From contig NZ_CP150290.1 in the NCBI RefSeq assembly GCF_038051995.1, forward strand, positions 3,834,001-3,898,000: a DNA stretch of 64,000 nt, written 5' to 3'. The notes under the pieces are model-generated. The model saw nothing but the letters and a program-made list of their open reading frames with translations, searched no databases and was not told the DNA's origin. A program made the position numbers and the translations under genes. This DNA is from Paenibacillus sp. FSL H8-0537 (lineage in GTDB: Bacteria > Bacillota > Bacilli > Paenibacillales > Paenibacillaceae). Of the stretch, positions 19,896 to 29,076 are shown piece by piece (position 1 is the stretch's first letter; each line of letters opens with the position of its first letter).

Positions 19896-22800
19896 TTAAT
19901 TCCTCACTTTAAAAGACACCGTTGTGCCTTGGCCTGATACACTTTGAATAAACAAGCCTTGTCCATACATTTGCTTTAATCGCCGATCCACGTTTAGCAA
20001 TCCAATTCCCTGCCGCTCGCTGGCACTTCTATCCAATAGCTTATCCAATACCGCCGCATCCATGCCGACACCGTCGTCTATAATCGCAACCTCCACCTGA
20101 TCATCGCGTTCGGACACTTGCACTGAAATACTTCCGCCCGCAGCACGCTTCATCACGCCATGCCTCACCGCATTTTCGACTAATGGCTGGATCGTCAACG
20201 GCGGAAGCATACTTTTTAGACTGGCCTCCACCTGCCAATGAAGCTGCAATTTATTGCCGAAGCGCTGCTGCTCAATATATAAATAGGAACGGACAAAATC
20301 CAGCTCCCGCTCCAGAGGAATGAGCTGCTCTGAATTTCTAAAATCAAAGCTCGACCGCAAGTAGTTGCTGAACTCCCAAAGCAGCACATGCATTTTGTCC
20401 AAATCAATGACACTCAGAGCCGCAATCGCATTCAACGAATTAAGTAAAAAATGGGGCTGGATTTGCGCCTGCAGCCAGGCCGCTTCCATACGAAGCCGCT
20501 CATTCATCGATCGATTCACATGGATCAAAGCGAGCACGCGCGATTTCAGCTCTAGCGCATTCGACGGCTTCGTCACATAATCATTCGCTCCCGACAGGAA
20601 GCCTGCGGCAATATCCTCCGCCCGATTGCGTGCGGTTAGCTGAAGAATCGGCAGCTCCGAGAGAGCATAACGCTCGCGAATAAGGCGCGTGAGCTCATAT
20701 CCCGACATATGAGGCATCATAATATCAGTAATAACCAAATCCCACTTTCTCGAATCCAGCAGAGCTAGTGCTTCCTTGCCGCTTGTGAGCGACACAATGT
20801 CAAAATCTCGCACGCCAAGCATATTTTCGAGCACCTGCAAATTAACCGTGTCATCATCTACCACTAATATAGCTGGACGATCTTTCGCTTGGGATGGTAG
20901 AGGTAGATGCCTATCGCCAGTGTGCTCTATTGATTGCTCCCCTAGATAGGCTGTGCTTGTGACATTGGCCGCGGCAACGAGCATTTCCGCAGACGGAACG
21001 GACGGCAGAAGCTTATGATCATGGTCATGTTCGTTACTCGCTTCTGAAGCGGCACCCATTTCTGCCAGCGGCAGCGTAAAAGTAAACACGGAGCCTTGCC
21101 CCGGCTGCGAACGGACCTCAAGCGTTCCGCCATGCAGCTCGACCAAATGCTTGCAAATACTAAGTCCAAGCCCAATTCCGCCGCCAGGTGCAGCGGCCAT
21201 GCCCGAATCTCCCTGCTCATACGGTTCAAAAATCGTGCGCTGCGTCTCCTCATCCATTCCCATGCCTGTATCAGCTATGCTTATGCAGGCCATTCCGCCC
21301 TGGTGGACGCCATGGATAGCAATATTTCCCTCGCTAGTAAATTTAATTGCGTTGTGCAGCAGGTTAAACAAAATTTGAATGAGACGGTTTTCATCAGCGA
21401 GGACATGGGGGAATGCGGGTGGAATCGTATTGGTCAGCCGAATAGGCTTTCCTTCCACCATATAATGGAGCATGTCGATTACGCCAGCAGCGACGCTCTG
21501 TACTTGCTCGCTGCCTCGATTCAGCCGAATACGCTGTTCTTTCAGTTGGGTCAAATCTATCAGATCATTCAACATAAATGACATCCGGCGGCCAACCGTT
21601 AAAATAAGCTCCAATTGCTTCACGCTTTGATCACTGAGCGCCTGCTTGTCTCTATCCAGCACAATTTGCGTCATATTCAGCATGCCATGCAGCGGATTTC
21701 GCAGCTCATGGGACGTGTTCGCCAAAAAATCATCCTTTTGCTTGTCCGCCTGCTGCAGCTCCTCGGAAAACTGCTTCGACTGGGCGAAGGTATGAATGTA
21801 TTGCTTAAACCAATACGATACGAACCCGAGAAAGGAGACGACCAGATCGACAGGGTAGTAGGAGCTTTCTACGCCAATTGCATCCTTTGCAACGCTCCAA
21901 ATGATATTGTTCGACATCGCAGCCACACCGAGCAGCAGCGCAATCGCATCCTTATCGCTTCTCATCGCGGTTCGCAAGGTGATGACCGGATTGACGAGGA
22001 AGGGAAGAAAAACATAAATACCGAGCAAGCCAGCTACCGCTAATACATAAGAGGCTGGCGCAAGCAGCACATATACCGCCAACAACATGCCGAGCGATGT
22101 ATACCAGCGAAAAATTCGCTTTTTCCGGTATTCGGTTAATAAGCGCTTCGTAAATTCAAGCATAAATATTGCAGCACCCATATAGGAAAGAAACTGGATC
22201 TTTAAGCTCCAATCATCGTTCATTGGCAGCCAGACCATCAGCAGCATATCGTCCGATACTAGGAGCCAAAGTGCAGAGAAGGTCATAGCGCCGGCGAAAA
22301 ACAGCAACCCCCGCTGCCGCAAGCCAATAAAATACAAAATAAAAGCATACACAGTATGTAGTAAAAAAATAATGACGACCATCATTTGCAAATGGAGGCC
22401 AACTGCCGTTTCCTTGCTTACTGCTTTCTCCGTCCCAAAGGAAATGAAGCCAAGTATGCCGCCGGAGCTCGATGAATCATAGTTGGCTACCTGAATAACA
22501 AGCTCGATAACTGGCTTATCGGATATGAAAGACGCCGAATAAGGCACGTTGCGTGCTGTGTAGCTTTCCTCCTCTGGTGCTGGCTGTCCTGCTTGAGCCA
22601 CAAGCTCTCCGTCCACATACACGGAGGAAGCCGACGGAATGTTCTTCAAGCGGATGCCGTACGTTTGGCTTTTAACTGAATCGATGAATATACGCAGACG
22701 ATACGTTCCGTAACCATACGCTGAATCCGCCTGCGGGGATAACACCGTATTCCAGTTTCCAGGCACCTGAATGAACGCCTGCCCTTTGGCTGCTTCCGCA

Positions 22801-23024
22801 TTTTCTGGGCCGCGCGTTCGTAATTGATGAGCATAAAATTCCCATTCGCCATCCAGCCTGATGGCCTCCGAGTCTGCCAGACTATACCCGCGCAAATCCA
22901 ATTGCCCTTGCACGATAGCAGGATGATCAGGAGGGATGGTCATATAAATCCAAATTAAACGGATCGATATGAGCAGACAGAGGAACAGACCAGTGACGAG
23001 AACTATTTTTCGTTTAGTTAGCAT
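19896..23024 (-). CDS. Hybrid sensor kinase: 7TMR-DISM sensor, HisKA kinase, receiver, LytS-type kinase (copy 1)
   Basis: 1042 residues. In order: an N-terminal membrane anchor; an extracellular jelly-roll domain (LDGEWEFYAHQL, about 50-190) of the 7TMR-DISM type; seven membrane helices (about 205-410); a HisKA domain with phospho-His in NTSHELRNPLHG; HATPase_c; a receiver domain (LVVDDDTVNLQVLENML, phospho-Asp in VITDIMMP, Lys in VTKPSN); then a second, LytS-type kinase core (AQIQPHFLLNSLNAI) with its own HATPase_c (PLTIQPLVENAVRHG). The C-terminal LytS core may phosphorylate a separate response regulator. No cognate regulator gene is adjacent. A paralogue of identical length lies at 45321-48449. 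The ligand is likely a carbohydrate, inferred from the domain type only. Confidence 0.92.
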   Translation of the reverse strand: MLTKRKIVLVTGLFLCLLISIRLIWIYMTIPPDHPAIVQGQLDLRGYSLADSEAIRLDGEWEFYAHQLRTRGPENAEAAKGQAFIQVPGNWNTVLSPQADSAYGYGTYRLRIFIDSVKSQTYGIRLKNIPSASSVYVDGELVAQAGQPAPEEESYTARNVPYSASFISDKPVIELVIQVANYDSSSSGGILGFISFGTEKAVSKETAVGLHLQMMVVIIFLLHTVYAFILYFIGLRQRGLLFFAGAMTFSALWLLVSDDMLLMVWLPMNDDWSLKIQFLSYMGAAIFMLEFTKRLLTEYRKKRIFRWYTSLGMLLAVYVLLAPASYVLAVAGLLGIYVFLPFLVNPVITLRTAMRSDKDAIALLLGVAAMSNNIIWSVAKDAIGVESSYYPVDLVVSFLGFVSYWFKQYIHTFAQSKQFSEELQQADKQKDDFLANTSHELRNPLHGMLNMTQIVLDRDKQALSDQSVKQLELILTVGRRMSFMLNDLIDLTQLKEQRIRLNRGSEQVQSVAAGVIDMLHYMVEGKPIRLTNTIPPAFPHVLADENRLIQILFNLLHNAIKFTSEGNIAIHGVHQGGMACISIADTGMGMDEETQRTIFEPYEQGDSGMAAAPGGGIGLGLSICKHLVELHGGTLEVRSQPGQGSVFTFTLPLAEMGAASEASNEHDHDHKLLPSVPSAEMLVAAANVTSTAYLGEQSIEHTGDRHLPLPSQAKDRPAILVVDDDTVNLQVLENMLGVRDFDIVSLTSGKEALALLDSRKWDLVITDIMMPHMSGYELTRLIRERYALSELPILQLTARNRAEDIAAGFLSGANDYVTKPSNALELKSRVLALIHVNRSMNERLRMEAAWLQAQIQPHFLLNSLNAIAALSVIDLDKMHVLLWEFSNYLRSSFDFRNSEQLIPLERELDFVRSYLYIEQQRFGNKLQLHWQVEASLKSMLPPLTIQPLVENAVRHGVMKRAAGGSISVQVSERDDQVEVAIIDDGVGMDAAVLDKLLDRSASERQGIGLLNVDRRLKQMYGQGLFIQSVSGQGTTVSFKVRN

Positions 23025-23118
23025 AATTTCACAGGTATTCGACAGAATTTGCTAATTTCCTTCTCATTAGTCTGCCTGCATTAGAATTACTTTTGACCTA
23101 TTCATAAACAGCCGTTGT

Positions 23119-23679
23119 TCAATGAACTCTTACATCTGGAAGCAGCTTTTCATAAATGCTCCAGCCACTCGCTTCGCCTTTGTACGTATAACCACATTGC
23201 TTGTAGAAACGGTTAAGCTTTTCATTGTTTGCAATACAATCCAGCTTAATCCGGTCTTTGCCGGAATACTGAATACCCCGTTCAACCCAAGCCATCATAT
23301 CGCTGCCAAGTCCTTTGCCGGAAAACTGACGATTAACGACTAACCGGTGCAAAAAGATCGCGCTTCCCTTGCCTGCTTCCACTTCGCCCCAAAGCTTCCG
23401 ATCCCAATCGCTAGGCTGCTGCTGCAAAATAACAGACCCCGCTAGCTCCTCTCCCCCTGCTTTGCGAAATGCAAAAACCTCGCCACGCGCTATCGCCCCT
23501 GCAAGATTATGGCTATCCTCTCCTTGAAGCAGGCCGCCCCACTGCGTTGAGCCCATGCCGTTAAGCCAGCGAGCTGTTTCCATAATCAACTCACGTACCG
23601 CCACCTCATCCTCGGGACCTGCTTGAAAAGCATATATGTCGTCGTTAACGGACGGATTTAATATTTTTAAACTTGCCAT
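23119..23679 (-). CDS. GNAT-family N-acetyltransferase
   Basis: 186 residues. The acetyl-CoA site is in FLHRLVVNRQFSGKGLGSDMMAWVE (motif A Q/R-x-x-G-x-G variant SGKGLG), followed by IKLDCIANNEKLNRFYKQCGY (motif B), which is typical of GNAT enzymes acting on small molecules or antibiotics. The ATG is preceded by GAGGTG. It is a single gene and the substrate is unknown. Confidence 0.85.
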   Translation of the reverse strand: MASLKILNPSVNDDIYAFQAGPEDEVAVRELIMETARWLNGMGSTQWGGLLQGEDSHNLAGAIARGEVFAFRKAGGEELAGSVILQQQPSDWDRKLWGEVEAGKGSAIFLHRLVVNRQFSGKGLGSDMMAWVERGIQYSGKDRIKLDCIANNEKLNRFYKQCGYTYKGEASGWSIYEKLLPDVRVH

Positions 23680-23767
23680 TGTGCACCTCGTTAGTAGGAA
23701 TTTTTCGAGTTATAGTCCTATACATTGAATAGGAGTTTAATATAACATAAGACGCTCAACGAATAAA

Positions 23768-23911
23768 TTACTTCTCCTTATTGCCTGGCGTATCCTCTTG
23801 CTTCTCCTCCTGTTTTTCAAGCTGCTTCTCAAATTGCTGTTCAATTTCCTCATTAATTTCTTTAATTTCCTGCTCGCTTAGTTTTCTATTTTCTTTTAAT
23901 GTTAGTTTAAC
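23768..23911 (-). pseudogene. Remnant of a small Glu/Lys-rich coiled-coil protein gene
   Basis: The minus strand carries an open stretch of about 47 codons ending LEKQEEKQEDTPGNKEK with many Glu, Gln and Lys residues in a coiled-coil pattern. The frame is closed upstream by TAA at 23912-23914 and contains no ATG, GTG or TTG start with a ribosome site, so it looks like the tail end of a lost gene. It could also be chance AT-rich coding-like sequence. Confidence 0.35.
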
Positions 23912-23948
23912 TTAATTTATATGTAGGAACTACCCATTTCTTTACGGA

Positions 23949-24010
23949 GCAAAAAAAAACGATAGCAGTCAAAAAGAAGCTACCGCCTCCCTCTGCCTGC
24001 TATCGTTCAA
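23949..24010 (-). terminator. Terminator after the aerolysin-like gene
   Basis: AACGATAGCAG and CTGCTATCGTT form an 11-bp stem with a long loop of about 27 bases. On the minus strand a run of T follows directly, 30 bases after the toxin-like gene. Confidence 0.7.
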
Positions 24011-24041
24011 CTTTAAATTATGATGACATGGAATACATAAG

Positions 24042-25010
24042 CTATACGATCGTTTTATATTCGGTATTAACAGTAAACGTATTCACGCCGGTATATTTGC
24101 CTGAAGCTGTTTCGGTTGTTTTTCCAGTCGGGTATTCCACTTCAAAAGTCACTGTATAGGGCACATCGATAACGCCCTGCAATAAAATAGCGGAAACCTC
24201 GATCGTTGCACCTGCTGGCAAAACGACTGGAACCTGCAGCGAAACCTCCTGGGACTCGTCTTGTGTCTTGGATTCCGAATAGCTGCGTGAGCCCTCTACC
24301 GAGATTTTCACACCCGTATCGCCCACAAGCGGCAGCCCTGCTTTAAACTCAAGCGTTTCCGACACCTTCAGCCCTCTCTCCCATTTGAAATTGTACGTTT
24401 GGCTTTTGGAAAATTTCAATGTAACTTGCTGCGTTTGCTGGACATTCGAATGATTGGTTACAAGCTGTTTGGCTGCTACGATCGGCACACTATTGATCAC
24501 AATTTTGCTGTCCATTTGAAATTCCATTTTCTTGACTGTAATCTTCTTGCGATCGGGTACGAAAACCCATAATTCATTTATCTGTCCGTGGCACCATTCC
24601 CACGTAACAAGCGAGTCGCCGCTTTTAAATGGGCCGTCGCCAGGAATATTAAGCTTCTGCTCCCAATCCACATAGCTGTTAATCGCATTGTGCGTTCCGG
24701 CAACATTGTCGTCACGCCATACCATGAGACCGTTGACGTCCGCTTCTGTAACGAGCGCCTGATAAATCTTTGAGCCCTGCGTGGAGTCCTTTCTTCCGAT
24801 GCATTTTCCCGTCGCTTTGTTAACGAGCGCGTAGGCATTGTCATCTCCAGCGCGCACCTTTCTTTTTTCCCACAATTGATGTTCATTTCCGTACACCTGT
24901 GGCAAAATCGTTATGCCTTCCCCACTCTCAGCCGCTGTAATAACAAGCAGCTTATTATCCGAAGTCCTCGCCTTAGAAACAATTACCTGATATTCAATTA
25001 CATCCGCCAT
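24042..25010 (-). CDS. Beta-trefoil lectin / aerolysin (ETX-MTX2) type pore-forming protein
   Basis: 322 residues in two parts. Residues 1-155 show the Gln/Trp-containing repeats of a beta-trefoil lectin (HQLWEKRKV, WRDDNV, INELWVFVP). Residues 160-322 match the ETX/MTX2 aerolysin-like pore domain: a Ser/Thr- and Val-rich amphipathic stretch that would form the membrane hairpin (LVTNHSNVQQTQQVTLKFS, then GVKISVEGSRSYSESKTQ), and the family box VPVVLPAGATIEVSAIL. There is no signal peptide, so release by lysis, sporulation or another route is implied. It is a single gene with its own terminator. Families with this architecture include fungal lectin LSL and insecticidal Mtx-like toxins. The target cell and sugar are unknown, and the call rests on fold-pattern reading. 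Confidence 0.78.
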   Translation of the reverse strand: MADVIEYQVIVSKARTSDNKLLVITAAESGEGITILPQVYGNEHQLWEKRKVRAGDDNAYALVNKATGKCIGRKDSTQGSKIYQALVTEADVNGLMVWRDDNVAGTHNAINSYVDWEQKLNIPGDGPFKSGDSLVTWEWCHGQINELWVFVPDRKKITVKKMEFQMDSKIVINSVPIVAAKQLVTNHSNVQQTQQVTLKFSKSQTYNFKWERGLKVSETLEFKAGLPLVGDTGVKISVEGSRSYSESKTQDESQEVSLQVPVVLPAGATIEVSAILLQGVIDVPYTVTFEVEYPTGKTTETASGKYTGVNTFTVNTEYKTIV

Positions 25011-25264
25011 AATCCTTCATCCACCTTCCGCTCTATTTAATAAAGAATCCTCTTCGTCATCTATTCAACGTTTGCAATCGTGGATGCTCGCAGCTCTTTG
25101 ACTTCTTATCTTTAGCTACATCTTGGAGTAGATCACTCAGAGAATCTAACCCTTACAGAATAATGGAAGAATGTGTCAGGAAAATGGCAAAAAAATAGAG
25201 ACATTACATTTGCTTGGCTTAACCCGACATTTTATGACTGGACGTGCAAAGCAGCAGCCCTCGC

Positions 25265-25954
25265 TTACTCTTCTCGTCTGGTATAAAATTGGTACCCCGT
25301 TCTCCGCAAGGTGCGGATTTTTCCTTCATCCGGAGGCAAATGCAGCAGCGCCTGACGCAAGCGTTTAATGGCATGATCCACTGCCCGGTCGCTCCCGTCG
25401 TAGCCTGTTCCCCATACCTGCTCGATGATTTGCTCCCGATGAAAAATTTGATTAGGATGCTCCGTCAAAAAAAGCAGCAGCGTAAAGTCCTTCGGCGTTA
25501 TTGATAGACATATATCGTTTAAGTAAACGCTTCTGTCGTTTAGATTGATTTTCAGGCTGCCGTACTGAATCTGATTTTCCGCAATTAAAGCATGCGTGCC
25601 TCTCCGCAACACAGCTTGAATGCGTGCTACTACCTCCTGCGGCTCGAACGGCTTGGTGATGTAATCATCCGCTCCACTGTTCAGACCTGCCAGACGGTCA
25701 GCAATCTCCCCTTTAGCTGTAAGCATAATGACTGGACAGACGCTGCTCCTTCGCACCTCACGAAGCACCTCCCAGCCGTCCATTTCCGGCAGCATGACAT
25801 CGAGCAAAATAAGCGCGGGCTGAAGCACAGCCAGCTGTTCCAGCGCTTCTTTCCCTCGGTCAAAAATAATGCTCGCAAAGCCTGCCTTTCGTATATACGC
25901 CGCCAAAACGCGGGAAATAGCCGGCTCGTCTTCGACAATCATGATCGTTTGCAA
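25265..25954 (-). CDS. OmpR/PhoB-family response regulator
   Basis: 229 residues. The receiver domain (1-120) shows the acidic pocket VEDEP, phospho-Asp in LILLDVMLPEMDGW, and Lys in ITKPFEP. A winged-helix DNA-binding domain of the OmpR type follows (LSITPKDFTLLLFLTEHP, VWGTGYDGSDRAVDHAIKRLR). The TTG at 25954 is preferred because AAGGAGG lies 7 bases upstream; the ATG at 26020 is far upstream of that site. No partner histidine kinase is adjacent, so it is an orphan. The two hybrid kinases in the window are candidate partners but that is unsupported. Confidence 0.9.
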   Translation of the reverse strand: MQTIMIVEDEPAISRVLAAYIRKAGFASIIFDRGKEALEQLAVLQPALILLDVMLPEMDGWEVLREVRRSSVCPVIMLTAKGEIADRLAGLNSGADDYITKPFEPQEVVARIQAVLRRGTHALIAENQIQYGSLKINLNDRSVYLNDICLSITPKDFTLLLFLTEHPNQIFHREQIIEQVWGTGYDGSDRAVDHAIKRLRQALLHLPPDEGKIRTLRRTGYQFYTRREE

Positions 25955-26021
25955 GATTAGGCCTCCTTGGGGGAGCAATGTTACTTTCGGATGCGATGGT
26001 ATCGTTGTACTCTTCAACAAA

Positions 26022-26054
26022 TAGGGAGCAGATGCCTCAGCAGCTTGCTCCCTA
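26022..26054 (-). terminator. Hairpin, likely terminator of the deaminase gene
   Basis: TAGGGAGCA pairs with TGCTCCCTA (9-bp stem, 15-base loop). On the minus strand it is followed by TTTGTTG. It lies between the deaminase stop and the response regulator start. Confidence 0.5.
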
Positions 26055-26092
26055 ATATGCTAAATTTTCCAATCGCTGCTTACTGGAATTTT

Positions 26093-26560
26093 TCAGCCCT
26101 TTGTGTTGTGCGAAAAATAGGCAGCCAATACACTAAGACTTTCCTCCCGTAATATCCCAGCTGTGATATCAGGCTTATGGTGAGAATTTTCAAATACGAT
26201 TTGAGAGCAAGGACTTCCCTGCTCGCCCAATATACTGCACAATTCCATGTTGCTTGCGCTATATACCAGTCGCCCCACATTTGTCCAAACCATCGCACCG
26301 CTGCACATATAACAAGGCTCACAGCTCGAATATAAGGTGTATTCATGTAAATCCGTAATGTGGGTTTCCTCGCAAAATCGCCGCAGCAGCCCTGCCTCTG
26401 CATGGAAAGTTGGGTCGGTTGCCGAATAAATTTGATTTTCATTTGTAAAAACAATTTCCCCGTCTTTAACGAGTATTGCTCCAAAAGGCTCGTTTCCATG
26501 CTCAACCGCAAGCTTAGAAAGCTTGATCGCTTCTCTCATAAAAAACTCGTCTTGACTCAT
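26093..26560 (-). CDS. Nucleoside/guanine deaminase-family protein (cytidine deaminase-like fold)
   Basis: 155 residues. Zinc and catalytic motifs are HAE (in TFHAEAGLL) and PCxxC (SSCEPCYMC), typical of the guanine/tRNA-adenosine deaminase branch of the CDA superfamily. It should remove an amino group from a purine or pyrimidine base. I start at 26560 because AAAGGAG is 8 bases upstream of that ATG. A single gene of this kind is usually annotated as nucleoside deaminase; the exact base cannot be assigned. Confidence 0.85.
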   Translation of the reverse strand: MSQDEFFMREAIKLSKLAVEHGNEPFGAILVKDGEIVFTNENQIYSATDPTFHAEAGLLRRFCEETHITDLHEYTLYSSCEPCYMCSGAMVWTNVGRLVYSASNMELCSILGEQGSPCSQIVFENSHHKPDITAGILREESLSVLAAYFSHNTKG

Positions 26561-26679
26561 ATTCATTTCTCCTTTTATGTAGCGTTCCATCACCATTCAT
26601 TGAGCTCAAATACTATCTATTTTAACATATACAGACCATCCATTTTGCATTAGTTTCGAGGATTGGAATAGTCGGCTAT

Positions 26680-26711
26680 TAACAAAAAAATAAGGGGCCT
26701 TCATGGCCCCT
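26680..26711 (-). terminator. Terminator after the HD-GYP gene
   Basis: AGGGGCC and GGCCCCT form a short GC-rich stem with a 5-base loop. On the minus strand TTATTTTTTTGTT follows. Confidence 0.8.
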
Positions 26712-26741
26712 GCGTAATGCTTAAGTTATATGCCAGTCCTC

Positions 26742-27803
26742 TTATCCGACAATTTCAATTATTTTAATATCATCAAACTTACTAAGATCAATAAACTGAT
26801 TATTTTCAAGCGCTATAAATGGTCGAGTCGGGTAATTATAGTTGTTTAGTAGAATCGTTCCTCTTCTATTGTCTGATAAAACAACCTCACAACCGATTTG
26901 GGTGGAGAGAAGCATATCCAGAAACGTCAGCCCAATGACCGAATCAAAGCGATTTAAAATAATTTGTTGATGAATTTCTTCGATGGCTTCAAAAAATTTC
27001 AGCGCAGCCCGATAAGGTCTTTCTGAGATGATATCCATATAAAAATCTGTCAAACCTACAATTTTGCTAAAATGATCCAGTCCATTCCCCTTCAGACCAC
27101 TTGGATAGCCGCTGCCGTCCTCTCGTTCATGATGCTGAAGGGCGACCAGAGCAACCCGAGGCTCAACCCCCGATTGGAGTAATAGCTCGTGTCCGAGAAT
27201 GGTATGCTGCTTTATAATCGCGTATTCATGAGGGTCTAACCTTGACTGTTTGGAAACGATTGCAGTTGGCAGCTTGACCAGTCCAATATCGTAAAGACTC
27301 GCCGCAGTCGTTAGCAAATCCAATTCGTTTTCTTTCAGTCCAAGCCGCTTACCTAAAGATGTCGCAATAACGGCCGTTCCTATACATTGCCTGTACCGGT
27401 AATCGTCCTGTTCCTTAAGCTCGGAAAATAACTGAAATAGATTATATCGCTTCGCTATTTCCTTTATAAAGGGAAGAACTTCTCGTTCAAGCTCATCGAT
27501 AGGAACAATCCCGTTTTGGCGAACGAACTGATCCATATCGTTAAAATGCTGCTTAGCCCTTTCATATGATTCTCGGATGGTTGGCTTTTGTTTAGGTGTA
27601 TGCTCAGAAACCTCCTGATTCAGCTCAGAAGCATTCGCATCGATAGTTTTGACTTCCCCGATTTTGATCTTAAATTTAGCAAGTCTCTCGGTGTGACTTT
27701 TTAGAAGAATAGTTCCCTTTCTGATTAAAAGCGTTCCCTTTGTGTCGCGGATGCTTTTCGTTAGTGTTTTACCGATTAATTGTTCATAATCTTTAACTAA
27801 CAA
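26742..27803 (-). CDS. HD-GYP-domain protein with degenerate HD site
   Basis: 353 residues. An N-terminal DUF3391-like or PilZ-proximal region precedes an HD-GYP domain (about 120-320). The GYP part is intact (HEREDGSGYPSGLKG), but the HD dyad reads LYDIGLVKLP in place of the usual HDIGK, so a Tyr replaces the metal-binding His. The upstream YxxxHS motif is also changed to YRYRQCIG. HD-GYP enzymes degrade cyclic di-GMP using two or three metals; loss of these ligands suggests it acts as a binding or sensory protein, or binds metal in another way. It is a single gene with its own terminator. Confidence 0.82.
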   Translation of the reverse strand: MLVKDYEQLIGKTLTKSIRDTKGTLLIRKGTILLKSHTERLAKFKIKIGEVKTIDANASELNQEVSEHTPKQKPTIRESYERAKQHFNDMDQFVRQNGIVPIDELEREVLPFIKEIAKRYNLFQLFSELKEQDDYRYRQCIGTAVIATSLGKRLGLKENELDLLTTAASLYDIGLVKLPTAIVSKQSRLDPHEYAIIKQHTILGHELLLQSGVEPRVALVALQHHEREDGSGYPSGLKGNGLDHFSKIVGLTDFYMDIISERPYRAALKFFEAIEEIHQQIILNRFDSVIGLTFLDMLLSTQIGCEVVLSDNRRGTILLNNYNYPTRPFIALENNQFIDLSKFDDIKIIEIVG

Positions 27804-28287
27804 TGATAGTTCCTCCCTAAGTGGATTACCTATTCTCTAATATGGATTCCTGAACACTGGTTAAAAAAATATTCGGAAATATATCTGGAATACATTAGCA
27901 ATTCCAAAAAAATGATCTATAAGAATCATATTTCTAGAATTAATCATCAGTTAGACCATGACTTTAAAACTATATCTTTATTTGTTCATAGGCATTAAGA
28001 ACTAATATATAAATTAGAGCTGCACCTCGCAGAGGAAGCCTTCATTGCAAATTTATTTTAGGGCCGTCGTCAATCCAACTCCCTGCTCATTTCTAAAGTT
28101 TAATCTGCTGCACCGGATTTTAGGTAGAGCGATGTTAGGGCGTGTCTGAAAACCCGTTCAGTGGCACCTTTCACCGCCTTTTCGCCCCCTAACTAAAAAA
28201 ACAGGCTTTTCTCGGTAACAATCCGCTAAAATCCTGTCCTCATATAGAAAATATTAAGTTCCTCGTTGGCGTAGTCGAGCTTTACTG
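27804..28287. other. Intergenic region with one 34-bp repeat copy
   Basis: About 480 bases without a convincing gene. The only recognisable element is the repeat copy at 28135-28168. The rest is AT-rich with no clear hairpin or terminator. Confidence 0.5.
28135..28168. repeat. 34-bp dispersed repeat, copy 2
   Basis: Identical over 34 bases to 9287-9320 and in the same orientation. Pyrimidine-rich sequence follows both copies (CCTCCAACCCCCT after copy 1, GCCCCCTAAC after copy 2). Confidence 0.75.
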
Positions 28288-28701
28288 CTATAACTTCAGG
28301 CTCTTAGTAAGGATAATTTCCAAAGGCTCATCTTCAAGTAATAAGCATCCTGAATCTCGATAACCTAATTTTCTATAAAAATGCTGAGCCCCTTCATTAG
28401 CTAAAGTGGAGGTCATAACTAAGTTAAAACCGAGCTTCTTCATTTCATCTTCCCAAAAAAGAATTGCTTTCTTACCTAATCCTTTACTTCGATATGTATC
28501 ATCGATCCAAATCATATTCATAAAAGGTGTGTTATCCCAAAAATAGCTGTGCCGCATCCACCCAACGATACTATATTCTTCATTCTGCAGAATATATATC
28601 TCATTCCCCCTAATTTTCGGTAAGATTAAGTGTTCTGAAATGTGATGGTCATGTTTTCTAATATATTCGTAGTGCGAATCAGTTGCAGCAATAATCCTCA
28701 T
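28288..28701 (-). CDS. GNAT-family N-acetyltransferase
   Basis: 137 residues with IDDTYRSKGLGKKAILFWEDEM (acetyl-CoA motif A, KGLG) and LANEGAQHFYRKLGYRDSG (motif B). GAGGAG is 8 bases before the ATG. It is a single gene; the substrate is unknown. Confidence 0.85.
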   Translation of the reverse strand: MRIIAATDSHYEYIRKHDHHISEHLILPKIRGNEIYILQNEEYSIVGWMRHSYFWDNTPFMNMIWIDDTYRSKGLGKKAILFWEDEMKKLGFNLVMTSTLANEGAQHFYRKLGYRDSGCLLLEDEPLEIILTKSLKL

Positions 28702-28836
28702 AATAATTACTCCTCTTCATTATTTAATTGCATTATTATACAGCTGTTAATTTACCTAAAGAACGTAGAAGTTTTTTAATACTCTCCTGCTAATACTACC
28801 AGCATAAGCTTATCCTAAAACCATTGAAACATTCTA

Positions 28837-28956
28837 ATGAAGGGCTCGCAAATGCCTGGCATGAGAGTTGGTGAAATTACAGAGCAGACCAAGTTATCTC
28901 GCCCCTCAGTATTACATCATTTAAAAATATTAAAAGAGGCTCAAATCATTGATTAA
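28837..28956 (+). pseudogene. Remnant of an ArsR-type helix-turn-helix gene
   Basis: A 39-codon frame encodes MRVGEITEQTKLSRPSVLHH followed by LKILKEAQIID, which is the recognition helix of an ArsR regulator, then stops at TAA. Codons after the stop still read weakly like the wing region. The N-terminal third is missing, so it is a decayed fragment. Confidence 0.55.
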
Positions 28957-29076
28957 ATAGGAGCAGGTATCAGCTTTATCAGTAAAGAGAAGGCATTTTC
29001 ACGTGCCTATCTATTGTGTATACTAAGGGATTAATGCAACTTATACTTCAATCCACATTACCCACTATTCAGCATG

